Shown: positions 30,311-40,437, numbered from the stretch's first letter. The stretch: DNA of 64,000 bases from Mesorhizobium sp. M8A.F.Ca.ET.218.01.1.1 (GCF_004791165.1 NZ_SRUZ01000002.1:719866-783865); one strand, 5' to 3'. The notes: a model not told the origin generated them from the sequence alone. Translations and numbers: made by a program.

Positions 30311-30655
30311 CCAACAGCCTCCGCTTGCCTCGGCCTCGTCGCCGCGGACAGGGCAATGCAGGATTCCAGCCGGATGACGCGGCGATCGGACCGCAGACCA
30401 GGAGTTCGCCAGCAGAACATTGTTTTTGTTGGATTTCACAGCGCAGGAAGGTGAATGACCGGTAAACGTCGGACTGTATTCGCGCGCGCGTTTACCGGAC
30501 GCTTACCATGCGAGACCAAAGACCTCGTGGGGTGTGCGGCGACGTCTTGTTGCGGAACAGCGTCTCTGTGCCGCAACGGGTCAACTGTACCAGGACAGCT
30601 GTGTTGAGATTCAGGTGAGGCAATTGCAGGCCGCCTCATCCGAATATCGACATGC
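30311..30655. other. 345-bp gap between the transglutaminase-like and TadG-like genes
   Basis: Both genes are on the minus strand, so this holds the promoter of the TadG-like gene. It contains two perfect inverted repeats: CCGGTAAACG at 30459-30468 against 30489-30498, and GTTGCGG at 30549-30555 against 30571-30577. It also has an A/T-rich patch near 30420. No ORF is credible. Confidence 0.5.
30459..30498. promoter_or_regulatory. Widely spaced inverted repeat upstream of the TadG-like gene
   Basis: CCGGTAAACG (30459-30468) and CGTTTACCGG (30489-30498) are perfect 10-bp arms with centres 30 bp apart, near three helical turns. No T-run follows on either side, so an operator is more likely than a terminator. 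The spacer contains an alternating CG run (part of CGCGCGCGCG). It lies about 150 bp upstream of the ATG. Confidence 0.45.
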
Positions 30656-31525
30656 CTAGGCCAGCATCTGTGCGCTGGCCGTCCTGTCGATACCGTGGTG
30701 GGGTGGATTGAACAGCCTGCCTTCCTGCTCGTAGGTCCATACCTTGAACAAGGTAAGCCGGTGCGGGCCGAAACTGTGCAGCAAGGGAACGTCGGTGGCA
30801 TCGCGGCCGCGCGCGATGACGACGCGACCAATCCTGGGCCGGTTATGGCGCGGATCGAACGTGTACCACTTGCCGTCGAGGAATGCTTCCATCCAGGCTG
30901 AGAAATCCATCGGCGCCGGATCGGCCGGCACGCCGATGTCGCCGAGATAGCCGTTCACGTAGCGCGCCGGAATGTTCATGCAACGGCAAAGCGTGATCGC
31001 CAGATGGGCGAAGTCGCGGCACACTCCGACACGTTCCTCGTGCGCCTGCGCGGCGGTGCGAGTCGAACGCGCATAGCCGTAGCCGAAAGACAGCCGGTTG
31101 TGGACATAATCGACGATTGCCTGTACGCGCGCCCAGCCGGAGGGAAGATGGCCGAAAAGCTGCCAGGCGAGATTGCTCAAATGATCTGTCTCGCAATAGC
31201 GGCTGCCGAGGAGATAGCCGAGCACCTCGTCGGGCAATTCGGCGACCGGCATTTCCCTGGCCAGCGTATTGATCTCGTCCGTCTCGCCGCTGTCCTCGAT
31301 CACCGCGTCGTAGAGGATGCGAAAGCCGCCGGCGGGGGCAGTGAAGCGGCGGCAGGCATTGCCGTGCAGGTCATGGTAGAGCCGAGTCGGCACCGAAGGC
31401 GACGTCAGCACCCGCGTCTGCCGCTTGATATCGGCCTGCCTGTCCCGGTGAATCTCGAGCAGCGAAATCACCGGCGTCGGCTCTGTGCATTCAATGGCGA
31501 TTTCGTAGCCGAGCCGTATCAGCAT
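30656..31525 (-). CDS. Transglutaminase-like family protein with altered catalytic His
   Basis: A 289-aa protein with the bacterial transglutaminase N-terminal domain (1-85) and a papain-like transglutaminase core. The nucleophile is C169 in ERVGVCRDFAH and the Asp is D224 in WYTFDPRHN. Between them the canonical HAW(V/F)E motif reads FSAWME, so the catalytic His position is S209. In family terms this suggests an inactive or differently working enzyme, unless another His (H174 or H227) takes over. Cytosolic by sequence: no signal peptide. It is divergent from the HAD gene. Confidence 0.82.
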   Translation of the reverse strand: MLIRLGYEIAIECTEPTPVISLLEIHRDRQADIKRQTRVLTSPSVPTRLYHDLHGNACRRFTAPAGGFRILYDAVIEDSGETDEINTLAREMPVAELPDEVLGYLLGSRYCETDHLSNLAWQLFGHLPSGWARVQAIVDYVHNRLSFGYGYARSTRTAAQAHEERVGVCRDFAHLAITLCRCMNIPARYVNGYLGDIGVPADPAPMDFSAWMEAFLDGKWYTFDPRHNRPRIGRVVIARGRDATDVPLLHSFGPHRLTLFKVWTYEQEGRLFNPPHHGIDRTASAQMLA

Positions 31526-31690
31526 CGCGTCCCCCTTCGATGGTCATGGAGATAGTGTGGCTGAAACGCGGTTGGGGGATGGTGGTTCCCTGGACCGTCC
31601 GAAAAGGCGTTTTCGCGCCTTTCCATGCCGGCGCCTGGAAGATACGGTTGCGCTCTTCCCCAAGGCACACCCCGCAATCCAAGGAAAATC

Positions 31691-32356
31691 ATGTACCCAG
31701 GCAAGAAATTCGCCGCCTTTCTCTTTGACATGGACGGCACGCTCATCAATTCCATCGCCTCGGCGGAGCGGGTATGGAGTGATTGGGCACGACGTCACGG
31801 CCTCGACGTCGCCGCCTTCCTGCCGACCATCCATGGCGTGCGGGCGATCGAGACCATCACCGCCCTGGCGCTCCCGGGCGTCGATCCGACGCACGAAGCC
31901 GACCTGCTCCTGAAGGCGGAAGCGGCCGATCTGGATGGCATTCTCCAGATCGCCGGCGCCGTTGCGTTCCTCAATTCGCTGCCACCGGAGCGCTGGGCGA
32001 TCGTAACCTCGGCGCCACGCTCGCTGGCGCTTGCACGCATGAAGGTCGCCGGCATTCCTGTCCCAGCGGTCCTCGTCGCCGCGGAGGATGTTTCCCGCGG
32101 CAAGCCGGCGCCCGATTGCTTCCAGCTCGGCGCGAGACGGCTTGGCTTCGACGCGCGCGATTGTCTGGTGTTCGAGGATGCGCCGGCCGGCATTGCGGCG
32201 GCCGAGGCGGCGGGCGCTTCGGTCATGGTGATCAACGCCACGCACCAGCACGCGCTGCAGACCCCGCATGCCGCGATATCGGCCTATGACATGGTCGGCC
32301 TCACGGTCGACGAGCAAGGCTGGCTGGCGCTCGAGCCCCAGCGCAGTGCCGCTTAG
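31691..32356 (+). CDS. HAD-superfamily sugar-phosphatase-like hydrolase
   Basis: A 221-aa HAD hydrolase of the beta-phosphoglucomutase/GPP type. Motif I is FLFDMDGTLIN (nucleophile D13, acid/base D15), motif II WAIVTSAPRS, and motif III/IV GKPAPDCFQLGARRLGF and CLVFEDAPAGIAAAEAAGA. The cap is the small helical C1 type. A short-chain sugar or polyol phosphate is the likely substrate class. The ATG at 31691 has AAGGAAAATC upstream; an ATG 22 codons earlier is in frame but unlike the family. Confidence 0.9.
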   Translation: MYPGKKFAAFLFDMDGTLINSIASAERVWSDWARRHGLDVAAFLPTIHGVRAIETITALALPGVDPTHEADLLLKAEAADLDGILQIAGAVAFLNSLPPERWAIVTSAPRSLALARMKVAGIPVPAVLVAAEDVSRGKPAPDCFQLGARRLGFDARDCLVFEDAPAGIAAAEAAGASVMVINATHQHALQTPHAAISAYDMVGLTVDEQGWLALEPQRSAA

Positions 32357-32416
32357 TCTGGGCGCACCAGCTATGGCGAGATACGCCGGCCGGCCTCAGC
32401 TGAATATCGACACACT

Positions 32417-32635
32417 CTAAAAGTCGCTGGTCAGGCCTTTGATCTCCCAGTCGCCATAGCGGCCGGGCTCCTTGCCGCCACGGCCACCGATCTCTTTCGG
32501 CAGGGCGGCTTCCTGCGCGAGATAGTCGGTGCGTCGTGCGTCGGCTTCCGCCAGCGCCCGGCGGGCGGCTGGCGTCAAATCTTTCCGCGGCGCATTGCCA
32601 TCGCCGGCGTGCGTTTTACTGGTTTCGTCGTTCAT
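32417..32635 (-). CDS. DUF1674 / SdhAF4-like succinate dehydrogenase assembly factor
   Basis: A 72-aa protein ending EIGGRGGKEPGRYGDWEIKG, the hallmark of DUF1674, whose mitochondrial relatives (SDHAF4) help load flavinylated SdhA into complex II. The first 45 residues are polar and probably disordered. It is divergent from htpX and convergent with the HAD gene. A role in complex II assembly here is inferred from homology, since sdh genes are not in the window. Confidence 0.85.
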   Translation of the reverse strand: MNDETSKTHAGDGNAPRKDLTPAARRALAEADARRTDYLAQEAALPKEIGGRGGKEPGRYGDWEIKGLTSDF

Positions 32636-32740
32636 GCGATATTTCCCGCGGATTGAAACAGGAACAGGCGTTTCCCATCATATAGCGATGACCTCGCAAG
32701 GATCGACCCTTTTTCACCACCATCGCGACAGGAGCAGACG

Positions 32741-33760
32741 ATGAACACCATTCGCACCGCCATGCTTCTCGCCGCCATGACGGCGCTGTTCATGGGCGTC
32801 GGCTTTTTGATCGGCGGCTCGGGCGGCATGATGGTCGCGCTGGTGGTCGCCGCCGGTACCAATCTGTTCAGCTATTGGAACGCCGACAAGATGGTGCTGT
32901 CGATGAACCGCGCCGTCGAGGTCGACGAGAAGAACGCGCCGGAATATTACGCCATCGTCCAGGCACTGGCCAAGCAGGCCGGGCTGCCGATGCCGAAAAC
33001 CTATCTGATCGACAATCCGCAGCCGAATGCCTTTGCCACCGGCCGCAACCCGCAGAACGCGGCGGTGGCCGCCTCGACGGGCCTGTTGCAGCGGCTGACC
33101 CACGAAGAGGTCGCCGCCGTGATGGCGCATGAGCTCGCCCACGTCCAGCACCGCGACACGCTGACCATGACCATCGTCGCCACCTTTGCCGGTGCCATCT
33201 CGATGCTCGGCAATTTCGCCTTTTTCCTCGGCGGCAACCGCGAAAACAATCCGTTCGGCTTTGTCGGCGTGCTGGCGGCGATGATCGTGGCGCCCTTCGC
33301 GGCCATGATCGTGCAGATGGCGGTCAGCCGCACCCGCGAATATGAGGCCGACAGGCGCGGCGCGGAAATCTGTGGACACCCGCTGTGGCTGGCCTCCGCG
33401 CTTGACAAGATCGCCCGCGGGGCCGAACGCATTCCCAACCCCGACGCCGAGCGCAATCCGGCAATGGCGCATCTCTTCATCATCAACCCCCTGCATGGCG
33501 AGCGTATGGACAGTCTGTTCTCCACCCATCCGAGCACCGACAACCGCATCGCCGCGCTGCAGGCGATGGCGCGCGAAATGGGCGATGGCGCTGCGCGGGC
33601 CACGCAGCGCCAGACACAGACGCCGCCGCGGGCGGACGAGCCGCAGGCGGCCGGACCGTGGGGCAAGCCGGCCGAACCGGAACAACAGGCCGAACCGGCC
33701 AGCCCGAAATCCAATCCGTGGGGCCGTAACCCGACCGGACCCAAGGGCCGGTGGTCGTGA
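32741..33760 (+). CDS. htpX: Membrane zinc metalloprotease HtpX
   Basis: Inner-membrane M48 peptidase for quality control of membrane proteins (339 aa). Two N-terminal helices (about 6-25 and 28-46) are followed by the zinc motif HELAH (H130, E131, H134) in [19 protein letters not shown]. Two more helices and the third ligand region [13 protein letters not shown] come next. The C-terminal 55 residues form a Pro/Glu/Gln-rich tail beyond the usual HtpX end. The GTGA overlap with rsmB indicates coupling. Confidence 0.96.
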   Translation: MNTIRTAMLLAAMTALFMGVGFLIGGSGGMMVALVVAAGTNLFSYWNADKMVLSMNRAVEVDEKNAPEYYAIVQALAKQAGLPMPKTYLIDNPQPNAFATGRNPQNAAVAASTGLLQRLTHEEVAAVMAHELAHVQHRDTLTMTIVATFAGAISMLGNFAFFLGGNRENNPFGFVGVLAAMIVAPFAAMIVQMAVSRTREYEADRRGAEICGHPLWLASALDKIARGAERIPNPDAERNPAMAHLFIINPLHGERMDSLFSTHPSTDNRIAALQAMAREMGDGAARATQRQTQTPPRADEPQAAGPWGKPAEPEQQAEPASPKSNPWGRNPTGPKGRWS

Positions 33761-35145
33761 GCGTGGCGGGCAGAGCACCTCGACGCACGGTTTCAGGCGA
33801 TCAGGAACACAATGCCGGCGGCGAGTTCGTTGCCGGCCTTGCCGCGCGCAAGGCGGCGGCGCGGCTGCTGGCCGCCGTCATCGACGCCCGCACGCCGCTT
33901 GATGGCCTGACCGACCACGAGAACGGCCATCCGCAATACAAGGCGCTCGATTTGCGCGACCGTGGCCTGGTGCGCGCCATACTGGTCACCGCGCTGCGCT
34001 ACCGCATGACCATATCGGGATTGCTGGCGCGGCGCCTGGAAAAGCCGCTACCGCCCAACGCGACCGCCTTGTCGCACATACTGCATGTGGCGGCGGCGCA
34101 GATCCTGTTCCTCGACATTCCCGATAGCGCCGCCGTCGACCTCGCCGTGACGCACGCCAAGTCCGACCCCCGCACGCAGCGTTTTTCCGGCCTGGTCAAC
34201 GGCGTGCTGCGCACGCTGGCGCGCGCCAAGGAAGCCGAACTTCCGGCCGTGCTTGCCGCCACCGACGAAGCGCCGAAATGGTTTTCCGACCGGCTGAAGG
34301 CGGCCTACGGCGCCGAGAAGGCCCGGCTGATCCTGGCCGCTCATCGCCACGAGGCGCCGGTCGACTTCACGGTCAAGGCCGATGCCGGGCTCTGGGCCGA
34401 AAAGCTCGGCGGCATTGTCCTGCCGACCGGCACGGTGCGCGTGGAGAAGCTTGCCGGCGCCGTCACCGAACTGCCTGGCTTCGCCGAAGGCGCCTGGTGG
34501 GTCCAGGATGCTGCGGCCAGCTTGCCGGCAAGACTGTTCGGCGATGTCGGCGGATTGCGCGTCGCCGATCTCTGCGCCGCGCCCGGCGGCAAGACCGCTC
34601 AGCTGATCCTGGCCGGCGCCAGGGTCACCGCCGTCGATACCTCGAAGAACCGGCTTGCGCGGCTGGAGCAGAACCTCGACCGCCTCGGACTGTCCGCCGA
34701 AATCGTCCAGGCCGACCTGCTCAAATACGAGCCGGCGGCGTTGTTCGACGCCGTGCTCCTCGACGCACCATGTTCCTCGACCGGCACGGTGCGGCGGCAT
34801 CCCGACGTGCCGTGGACCAAGACGGCGGCGGACGTCGAAAAACTCGCCGACCTGCAGCGCAGGCTGCTCGCCCGCGCCGTCACGCTGGTCAGGCCCGGCG
34901 GCCGGATCGTCTTTTCCAATTGTTCGCTCGACCCGCTCGAAGGTGAAGAACTGCATCGTTCCTTCCTCAAGGACACGGCTGCGGTCATTGACGATCCGCT
35001 GCATCAGGGCGAGATCGCCGGCATCGATTCGTTCCTGACGCAGCAAGGCACGCTGCGCACCACGCCCGCCGACCTCGACCTCGGCGCGCCGGAGCGCTCC
35101 GGTCTGGACGGCTTCTTCGCCGCGCGTATGCGCCGCGCCGGCTAA
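33757..35145 (+). CDS. rsmB: 16S rRNA (cytosine-5)-methyltransferase RsmB/Sun family
   Basis: RNA m5C methyltransferase (462 aa) with an N-terminal NusB-like RNA-binding domain ([16 protein letters not shown] onward) and a SAM-binding domain: [20 protein letters not shown], the catalytic-pair motif [18 protein letters not shown] and [12 protein letters not shown] with the second Cys. The GTG at 33757 overlaps the htpX stop (GTGA) and lies 9 nt after AAGGG. A GTG two codons earlier is less well spaced. Confidence 0.93.
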   Translation: MSVAGRAPRRTVSGDQEHNAGGEFVAGLAARKAAARLLAAVIDARTPLDGLTDHENGHPQYKALDLRDRGLVRAILVTALRYRMTISGLLARRLEKPLPPNATALSHILHVAAAQILFLDIPDSAAVDLAVTHAKSDPRTQRFSGLVNGVLRTLARAKEAELPAVLAATDEAPKWFSDRLKAAYGAEKARLILAAHRHEAPVDFTVKADAGLWAEKLGGIVLPTGTVRVEKLAGAVTELPGFAEGAWWVQDAAASLPARLFGDVGGLRVADLCAAPGGKTAQLILAGARVTAVDTSKNRLARLEQNLDRLGLSAEIVQADLLKYEPAALFDAVLLDAPCSSTGTVRRHPDVPWTKTAADVEKLADLQRRLLARAVTLVRPGGRIVFSNCSLDPLEGEELHRSFLKDTAAVIDDPLHQGEIAGIDSFLTQQGTLRTTPADLDLGAPERSGLDGFFAARMRRAG

Positions 35146-35292
35146 GCGTGTAACCTCCCGGATTTGCTGACTTTTTTAGGACGAGTCAGGGTTAAGACCG
35201 GGTTAACTGGACCCGTTGCCAGGAATTCGCCTTCGCACGCTACGTTCAATCATGTAAACTTGTGCCGGGGTAGAGGACGACCAGGAGGGGTT

Positions 35293-37017
35293 TTGGCACT
35301 TGCTGCCGGCAACACGACGCGTCTGTGGACGCTGGTCGCGAAGGAGTTCTGGCGCAAGACGCGCCGGCGCCTGCGTGCCGGGCCGGTTTATCGCTGGCGC
35401 TATTCCGGCCGCACGCCCGAACGCGTCCTGATCGCGCCGCCTGACCTGCGCCTCGCCGATCCGCAGATCGCACTTGAGATCTATTACGGCCGCTATCCCC
35501 TGTCTGGCCATCTGGTCGAGACCGGCGGCAAATCCCCTTTCCAGATCAATGTCCCCAATCACGGTTGGCAGAAGACCCTGCATGGCTTCCGCTGGCTGCG
35601 CCATATGCGTGCCGCCGGCACGGAGCTGGCCGCGGCAAACGCCCGCGCGCTCGTTTCCGACTGGATCACCATGCATGGCAGCCATATTTCGGGCATTGCC
35701 TGGGAGCCAGGCACGACGGCCAAACGCATCATCGCCTGGCTGCAGCATTCTTCCGTCGTGCTGCAGGGCGCCGAATTTCCCTTCTACCGGGCCTTCCTGA
35801 AATCGCTGGCGATGCAGATCCGCTATCTCAAGTCCATGGCGCGCGAAATGCCCGACGGCAAGGACCGGCTACGCGCTCGCATCGCGCTGGCATTCGCCGC
35901 ACTGTCCCTGCCGGCGCCGGCCTCGGCGCTGCGCGGCGCCACCCGCAACCTCGCCGAAGAACTCAATCGCCAGATTCTTGCCGACGGCGGCCATGTCTCG
36001 CGCAATCCGATGGTGGTGCTGGAAATCCTCGCCGACCTTCTGCCGCTGCGGCAGACCTATGCCAACCAGGCCGAAGCGCCGCCGCAGGCGCTGATCGGCG
36101 CCATCGACCGCATGCTGCCGGCGCTGCGCTTCTTCCGCCATCAGGATGGCAGCCTCGCCCGCTTCAACGGCATGGGCGCCACCATCCATGACCGCATCGC
36201 CACCATCCTGCGCCACGACGACACCGCCGGCTCGCCGCTGCTGCATGCGCCGCATTCGGGCTATGAGCGGCTGGCGATCGGTGGCACCACGGTCATCGCC
36301 GATACCGGCCTGCCGCCGCCGGTCGACGTGTCCAATGCAGCCCATGCCGGCTGCCTCGCCTTCGAACTGTCGTCCGGGCGCCAGCATTACATCGTCAATG
36401 CCGGCATCGACACCTACGGCGCCGCCGAGTTCAGGCCGCTGGCCCGCGCCACCGCCGCGCATTCGACAGCCACCATCAACGACACGTCTTCGGCGCGTTT
36501 CACCCATGCGCTGCGGGTCAACGACCAGTTGGGTTCACCGCTAATCGGCGGCCCGCAGCAAGTGCAGTGCAAACGCATCGACCAGAAGGGCGTCCACGGC
36601 TTCATCGCCCGTCATGATGGCTATCTCCAGCGTTTCGGCTTCCTGCATGAGCGTGAACTGAAACTCTCCTCGGACGGCAATGTGCTGGCGGGCCGGGACC
36701 GGTTCCAGCGACCCGGCAACGCCGCGGTCCGCAACAACGGCCGCGATTTCATCACCGTGCGTTTTCACATCCATCCGGACATCAATCTGCTGCAGGACGA
36801 ACAGGAGCGGCTGATCCTGACCGCCGATCAGGCCGACACCTGGGTGTTCACCTCCAGCGAAGTGATGCCCGAGGTGGAGGAATCGATCTATTTCGCCGGT
36901 CTGGGCGGTCCACGCCGCAGCCGCCAGATCGTGCTCGCTTTCAGGGCGTCCGAAATTGCCGAAGTCCATTGGCAGCTGACGCGGACAAAGATCACCGGTT
37001 ATCCCGAAAACAACTGA
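35293..37017 (+). CDS. Heparinase II/III-like family protein
   Basis: A 574-aa protein with an N-terminal helical toroid (about 75-330) and a C-terminal beta-sandwich of the heparinase II/III type (YERLAIGGTTVIADTGLPPP, HAGCLAFELSSGRQHYIVNAG, AHSTATINDTSSARF). I take the TTG at 35293, which follows AGGAGGGG and gives (M)ALAAGNTTRLWTLV. An ATG 43 codons upstream lies in non-coding-looking sequence. There is no signal peptide. Such proteins sit between rsmB and purH in many rhizobia, and the substrate is unknown. It could act on an intracellular or envelope uronate-containing glycan. Confidence 0.85.
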   Translation: MALAAGNTTRLWTLVAKEFWRKTRRRLRAGPVYRWRYSGRTPERVLIAPPDLRLADPQIALEIYYGRYPLSGHLVETGGKSPFQINVPNHGWQKTLHGFRWLRHMRAAGTELAAANARALVSDWITMHGSHISGIAWEPGTTAKRIIAWLQHSSVVLQGAEFPFYRAFLKSLAMQIRYLKSMAREMPDGKDRLRARIALAFAALSLPAPASALRGATRNLAEELNRQILADGGHVSRNPMVVLEILADLLPLRQTYANQAEAPPQALIGAIDRMLPALRFFRHQDGSLARFNGMGATIHDRIATILRHDDTAGSPLLHAPHSGYERLAIGGTTVIADTGLPPPVDVSNAAHAGCLAFELSSGRQHYIVNAGIDTYGAAEFRPLARATAAHSTATINDTSSARFTHALRVNDQLGSPLIGGPQQVQCKRIDQKGVHGFIARHDGYLQRFGFLHERELKLSSDGNVLAGRDRFQRPGNAAVRNNGRDFITVRFHIHPDINLLQDEQERLILTADQADTWVFTSSEVMPEVEESIYFAGLGGPRRSRQIVLAFRASEIAEVHWQLTRTKITGYPENN

Positions 37018-37122
37018 GCTTGCGGCGGCAATGGCATGCCGTGAAAAAGCGAACGCTTGATTTCCGGGCCTCATGTGCTACGGCGCGGGCTTGCTCCTCC
37101 AGACTTGAAAGGCCGCCAGCCC

Positions 37123-38739
37123 ATGGCCGTTCCTGCCAAGAACATTCCCGCCCCCGACCTCGTTCCGGTCCGCCGCGCGCTGCTGTCTGTCTTCGACAAG
37201 ACCGGCATGCTCGACTTTGCCAGGGCGCTGGCCGCGGCCGGCGTCGAGCTGGTCTCCACTGGCGGCACGGCAAAAGCGATCGCCGAGGCCGGCATGGTGG
37301 TACGCGACGTCTCCGAGCTCACCGGCTTTCCCGAGATCATGGACGGCCGCGTCAAGACGCTGCACCCGTCGGTGCACGGCGCGCTGCTAGGCGTGCGCGA
37401 TGATCCCGAGCATGCATTGGCGATGCGCAAATATGGCATCGAGCCGATCGATCTCGTCGTCTCCAATCTTTATCCCTTCGAGGAAGTCCGCCGCTCCGGC
37501 GCCGACTACGCGGCGATCGTCGAGAATATCGACATTGGCGGCCCGGCGATGATCCGCGCCTCGGCCAAGAACCACGCTTACGTCGCCATCGTCACCGATC
37601 CCGGCGACTACGCCGCGGTGCTCAACGCGCTGGAGATGAACATCGGCTCGCTGTCGCTGGATTTCCGCAAGAAGCTGGCGGCCAAGGCCTTCGCCCGCAC
37701 CGCCACCTATGACGCGGCAATCTCGGGCTGGTTCGCCGAGGCGCTGGAGATCGAGCATCCGACCTGGCGCGCCTTCGGCGGCAGGCTGGCCGAAGTCATG
37801 CGCTATGGCGAGAACCCGCATCAGGGCGCCGGCTTCTATGTCAATGGCGACAAGCGGCCGGGCGTCGCCACGGCGCGGCAGCTGCAAGGCAAGCAGCTAT
37901 CCTACAACAACATCAACGACACCGACGCCGCCTTCGAACTGGCCGGCGAGTTCGACCCCAACCGCTCGGCCGCCGTCGCCATCATCAAGCACGCCAATCC
38001 CTGCGGCGTCGCAGAGGGCGCGTCGCTGAAGGCGGCCTACGCCAAGGCGCTCGCCTGCGACCCGGTCTCGGCCTTCGGCGGCATCGTCGCCTTGAACCGC
38101 ACCCTCGACGCCGAGGCGGCGCAGGAAATCGTGAAAACCTTCACCGAGGTGATCATCTCGCCCGACGCCACCGACGAGGCCGCGGCAATCATCGCCGCCA
38201 AGAAGAATTTGCGCCTGCTGGTCACCGGCGGCCTGCCCGATCCGCGTACAGCAGGCACGACGGTCAAGTCCGTCGCCGGCGGCCTGCTCGTCCAGGGCCG
38301 CGACAACGCCGTGGTCGACGACCTCGAACTGAGGGTGGTGACGAAGCGCGCGCCGACGCCGGCCGAAATGGCCGACCTCAAATTCGCCTTCCGCGTCGCC
38401 AAGCACGTCAAGTCGAACGCCATCGTCTATGCCAGGGACGGCGCCACCGTCGGCATCGGCGCCGGCCAGATGAGCCGCGTCGATTCCTCACGCATCGCCG
38501 CCCGCAAGGCGCTCGACGCGGCGGAGGCCGCCGGGGTGACTGAGCCGCTGACCAGGGGCTCGGTGGTCGCTTCGGACGCCTTCTTCCCCTTCGCCGACGG
38601 CCTGCTGTCGGCCATCGAGGCCGGTGCCACGGCCGTGATCCAGCCGGGCGGTTCGATGCGCGACGACGACGTCATCGCCGCCGCGGATGAACATGGCATC
38701 GCCATGGTGTTCACGGGCGTGCGGCATTTCCGGCATTGA
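37123..38739 (+). CDS. purH: Bifunctional AICAR transformylase / IMP cyclohydrolase
   Basis: Carries out the last two steps of IMP synthesis (538 aa). The N-terminal MGS-like cyclohydrolase domain (about 15-160) has [18 protein letters not shown] and [14 protein letters not shown]. The C-terminal transformylase has the catalytic [13 protein letters not shown] and ends [28 protein letters not shown]. The ATG at 37123 (MAVPAKNIP) has GAAAGGCCGCCAGCCC upstream. No purine riboswitch is evident in the 105-bp gap before it. Confidence 0.97.
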   Translation: MAVPAKNIPAPDLVPVRRALLSVFDKTGMLDFARALAAAGVELVSTGGTAKAIAEAGMVVRDVSELTGFPEIMDGRVKTLHPSVHGALLGVRDDPEHALAMRKYGIEPIDLVVSNLYPFEEVRRSGADYAAIVENIDIGGPAMIRASAKNHAYVAIVTDPGDYAAVLNALEMNIGSLSLDFRKKLAAKAFARTATYDAAISGWFAEALEIEHPTWRAFGGRLAEVMRYGENPHQGAGFYVNGDKRPGVATARQLQGKQLSYNNINDTDAAFELAGEFDPNRSAAVAIIKHANPCGVAEGASLKAAYAKALACDPVSAFGGIVALNRTLDAEAAQEIVKTFTEVIISPDATDEAAAIIAAKKNLRLLVTGGLPDPRTAGTTVKSVAGGLLVQGRDNAVVDDLELRVVTKRAPTPAEMADLKFAFRVAKHVKSNAIVYARDGATVGIGAGQMSRVDSSRIAARKALDAAEAAGVTEPLTRGSVVASDAFFPFADGLLSAIEAGATAVIQPGGSMRDDDVIAAADEHGIAMVFTGVRHFRH

Positions 38740-38749
38740 GCACCCCCAT

Positions 38750-38772
38750 CCTTCTCCCCTTGTGGGAGAAGG
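38750..38772. repeat. Short hairpin related to the palindromic repeat family
   Basis: CCTTCTCCC-CTTGT-GGGAGAAGG has a perfect 9-bp stem. It lies between convergent purH and the MFS gene and may act as a weak terminator without a U-run. The core TCTCCCCxTxGTGGGAGA resembles the inner stems of the elements at 52.5 and 58.0 kb. Confidence 0.65.
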
Positions 38773-38783
38773 AAGTGGCGCTG

Positions 38784-40163
38784 CTACTCAACCGGCCGAT
38801 CCGCCGGATATGGCGTTCCAACCAGGATCGCCATGCCGATGCCGAGGAACAGGATGATCGCGGCCATGCCGAGCCGTGGCGAATCGCTGAGCGTGGTGAT
38901 GGTCGCCACCATGAACGGCGCCAGGAAGCTGGTGGCCCGCCCGGCCAGCGCGTAGATGCCGAAATAGCGCCCGGATTCGGCGGCGGTGACGCTGCGCGCC
39001 ATGTAGGAGCGCGACGAGGCCTGCACCGGACCGAAGGCGAGGCCGATCAAAAGGCCATACATGATGTATGCCTTTTCCGCGGCGGTGCCGAACAGCCCGC
39101 CTGAATCGGCGGTCGACAGCGGTATAAGGCCGAGCAGTGTGAAGCCCGGTCCGGTCGAGACGACGCCGACGGTGGCGACCGAAAGCATGACCAGCGCAAC
39201 CATCACGACGTGCTTCGAGCCGAGCGCGGTATCGAGCCGCGCCGCGATCCAGCAGCCGAAGATGGCGACGACGTTGAGGATGATGCCGAACAGGCCGATC
39301 TCGGTGATCGACCAGTGGAACATGCCGGCCGCGAACGTGCCGCCCAGCGCCAGCAGCGCGTTGACGCCGTCCTGATAGATCATCCGCGCCGCGAGGAAGC
39401 GCAGGATGCCGCTGCGGTTGCGCACTTCGGCGAGTGTCGACTTGAGTTCCGACAGGCCCTCGCGCACCGCCGGCCCGATCGGGATGCCCTTGACGGCGTC
39501 GGGCGTGAAGAAAAACATCGGCAGGATGAACAGGAAATACCAGCCGGCCGACATCGGTCCGGTGAAGCGCGCGTCCTCGCCAAGCTTCGGATCGAGCCCG
39601 AACAGCGGGTCGATGCCGATAAGCGTCTTGCCGGTCTCCAGATTGCCTGCCAGGAACAGGACGACGAAGATCAGCGCGATCATACCGCCGAGATAGCCAA
39701 GTCCCCAGGCCATGTTGGAGATCCTGCCGATCTCGGCCTTCGGCACCAGGCGCGGCATCATGGAATCGTTGAACACGGTCGAGAACTCGGCCGCCACCGA
39801 AGCCAGCGAGAACAACAGCACGACCAGGAACAGGTTCGAACCGGGCGCGGCGAACCACAGCAGGGTGAGGCTGACGATCTTGATCGTCGCGAAGAAGGCG
39901 ATCCACGGCTTGCGCGGCCCGGTCTGGTCGGCGATCGAACCGAGGATGGGCGACAGGATCGCGATGACCAGCCCCGCCGCGGCGATACCATAACCCCAGG
40001 CCGCCTGTCCGGCGGTCGGGTCGCTCGCCATGCGCGAGACGAAATACGGTCCGAAAATGAAGGTGGTGACGACGGTGAAGAACGGCTGCGCCGCCCAGTC
40101 GAAGAACATCCACCCCCAGATGCCGCGCCCCGACGCCCGCTGCACTGTCTCTACCGCCGCCAT
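38784..40163 (-). CDS. MFS transporter, UMF1 (Atg22-like) family
   Basis: A 459-aa membrane protein with about eleven or twelve helices. The opening GIWGWMFFDWAAQPFFTVVTTFIFGPYF and ISNMAWGLGYLGGMIALIFVV are typical of the UMF1/Atg22-like branch of MFS, whose eukaryotic members export amino acids from vacuoles. The bacterial substrate is unknown. It ends near a hairpin facing purH, and a 177-bp palindromic repeat lies upstream. Confidence 0.9.
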   Translation of the reverse strand: MAAVETVQRASGRGIWGWMFFDWAAQPFFTVVTTFIFGPYFVSRMASDPTAGQAAWGYGIAAAGLVIAILSPILGSIADQTGPRKPWIAFFATIKIVSLTLLWFAAPGSNLFLVVLLFSLASVAAEFSTVFNDSMMPRLVPKAEIGRISNMAWGLGYLGGMIALIFVVLFLAGNLETGKTLIGIDPLFGLDPKLGEDARFTGPMSAGWYFLFILPMFFFTPDAVKGIPIGPAVREGLSELKSTLAEVRNRSGILRFLAARMIYQDGVNALLALGGTFAAGMFHWSITEIGLFGIILNVVAIFGCWIAARLDTALGSKHVVMVALVMLSVATVGVVSTGPGFTLLGLIPLSTADSGGLFGTAAEKAYIMYGLLIGLAFGPVQASSRSYMARSVTAAESGRYFGIYALAGRATSFLAPFMVATITTLSDSPRLGMAAIILFLGIGMAILVGTPYPADRPVE

Positions 40164-40241
40164 GCTGATTCCCCCGGCCCGCCCGCGTCGGGCGTCATGT
40201 CTGCATGTTTTTCATGGGCATGCAAACTGGCAAATGTTCGT

Positions 40242-40418
40242 GCCGCCCCTCACCTGCCTTTCGGCATCCTCTCCCCGTATAGAGACGGGGAGAGGGGCGC
40301 CGTCACTGCGGATTTCGCCAATCACCAGCGTCCCAAAAGAAGGCGCCGAGGCCGCGGCCAGCCCTTTCTCCCCGTCACTATGCGGGGAGAAATGCCCGGC
40401 AGGGCAATGAGGGGCGGC
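40242..40418. repeat. 177-bp compound palindromic repeat element
   Basis: The outer arms (GCCGCCCCTCACCTGCC at 40242 and its imperfect complement ending at 40418) enclose two strong hairpins. One is CCTCTCCCCGT/ACGGGGAGAGG at 40268-40278/40285-40295 and the other TTTCTCCCCG/CGGGGAGAAA at 40365-40374/40383-40392. The right arm, read in complement (CCTGCCGGGCATTTCTCCCC), closely matches the arms of the element at 58.0 kb (CCTGCCGGACATCTCCCCC). It fills the gap between the MFS and glutamate dehydrogenase genes. Confidence 0.88.
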
Positions 40419-40437
40419 GCCGGCGTTTCGGAGATGC

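Noticed and set aside
37018..37122. Possible ZTP or purine riboswitch before purH
   Set aside because: The gap is only 105 bp and I do not see the conserved core of the ZTP (pfl) or purine motifs.
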